From JANPJV01 sp031425695 (GTDB lineage Bacteria > Pseudomonadota > Gammaproteobacteria > Xanthomonadales > SZUA-5), in contig JANPJV010000225.1 of NCBI GenBank assembly GCA_031425695.1, positions 1 through 22,545 on the forward strand: a DNA stretch of 22,545 nucleotides, read 5' to 3'. Positions 22,134 through 22,545 of this stretch are shown one piece after another; positions within the stretch are counted from its first letter, which is position 1; every line of letters starts with the position of its first letter. Below the pieces are notes generated by a model that was not told the origin of the DNA, did no database searches, and was given only the letters and a program-made list of their open reading frames with translations. Both the position numbers and the translations under genes were made by a program.

Positions 22134-22545
22134 TTAGGTTTCCGATGACCAGGAGAAATTTATGAAATCCTGGCGTGTATCGAAACAGATATTGCCGTAC
22201 ATCTTCAGGTAGGTCGCACGCCGCGCCGGATCCGCGTACACCGCGCCCGGGTCGGCCAAATCGCGCTCATAGTCCGCGATGTTACTGCCGGTGAGCGCCC
22301 TGGGAAGGATATCCATGGCCTGCGGGATGGATTTCCCGTCCAGCCAATCGGCGGCATGCTGTCCCATCGCATAACCGAAGATGGAGGAAGCCAGGCTGAT
22401 GCTTGCCTTGTAGGGGCCGTCGCCCTTCTTGATCTCGACGACGGCCTCGGGCTCCCCGTCGATGCCGCCGAGAAACTGGTCCGGCCGCGCCTTGCCCGCT
22501 TCACGCAACGCCGCCAGTGCTCCCAGCACCACGGTATCGGCACCT
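22134..22545 (-). CDS. Periplasmic sugar-type substrate-binding protein, C-terminal part (runs off the window)
   Basis: The last 136 or so codons of a periplasmic binding protein. TVVLGALAALREAGK, QFLGGIDGEPEAVVEIKKGDG, SSIFGYAMGQHAADWLDGK and ILPRALTGSNIADYERDLADP follow the pattern of the C-terminal lobe of type I (ribose/galactose) binding proteins. In those proteins, aDtvALGAlxAL and the GxDG segment line the sugar site. Such proteins feed ABC transporters or act as ligand-sensing partners of two-component kinases. A receiver gene follows 11 bp downstream, so a sensing role is possible, but no kinase or ABC gene lies in the window. The N-terminus and signal peptide are outside. Ligand unknown. 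Confidence 0.78.
   Translation of the reverse strand, partial: GADTVVLGALAALREAGKARPDQFLGGIDGEPEAVVEIKKGDGPYKASISLASSIFGYAMGQHAADWLDGKSIPQAMDILPRALTGSNIADYERDLADPGAVYADPARRATYLKMYGNICFDTRQDFINFSWSSET

Overview
The window is GC-rich, compactly coded chromosomal DNA, almost certainly from a gammaproteobacterium and most likely from the Xanthomonadales side of that class. The evidence is the tRNA-Tyr/tRNA-Gly/tRNA-Thr/tuf cluster (the E. coli tufB arrangement), the order rpsT | murJ-ribF-ileS-lspA-ispH, rplU-rpmA-obgE, and a peptidyl-prolyl isomerase next to lpxH. The RibF N-terminus also reminds me of xanthomonad RibF. The genus cannot be fixed from sequence reading alone. Most of the window is core housekeeping DNA; no phage, transposase, CRISPR array or defence system was found.

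Layout. 1-660 (minus): tRNA-Tyr, tRNA-Gly, tRNA-Thr and the 5' end of tuf behind one strong stable-RNA-type promoter. 791-7763 (minus): murJ, ribF, ileS, lspA and ispH, covering lipid II flipping, FAD synthesis, isoleucyl-tRNA charging, lipoprotein signal peptide cleavage and isoprenoid synthesis; the last three genes overlap. 8001-8413 (plus): rpsT with its own promoter and terminator. 8561-10424 (minus): rplU-rpmA, a terminator, then obgE, with a near-consensus promoter before rplU. 10584-11840 (plus): a PilZ-domain protein and a TANGO2/NRDE-family protein. 11953-15181 (minus): a DeaD-like RNA helicase and a zinc-independent NADP-dependent oxidoreductase, separated by a repeat element. 15323-17751 (plus): an exported cyclophilin, lpxH, and a GAF protein whose C-terminal half is a decayed GGDEF domain. 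17753-19120 (minus): glmU. 19487-20386 (plus): a cyclase-family hydrolase with an extra N-terminal domain. 20463-21449 (minus): dusB. 21751-22545 (minus): the 3' end of a periplasmic sugar-binding-protein gene followed by a response-regulator receiver gene broken by an in-frame stop.

The least ordinary content is intergenic. At least four intergenic sites carry members of one repeat family. Members have a GTGGGT head, a palindromic core whose sequence varies between copies, and a tail resembling CGCTTTTCC. They occur singly, as inverted pairs, or as a five-unit 42-bp tandem array between the divergent genes glmU and the cyclase. This looks like a REP/BIME-type family. Other unrelated inverted-repeat elements lie at 7871-8000, 8495-8535, 14015-14156 and 20406-20465. 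The other main points are the degenerate GGDEF domain, the nonsense-interrupted response regulator, and the cyclase with altered metal-ligand positions.
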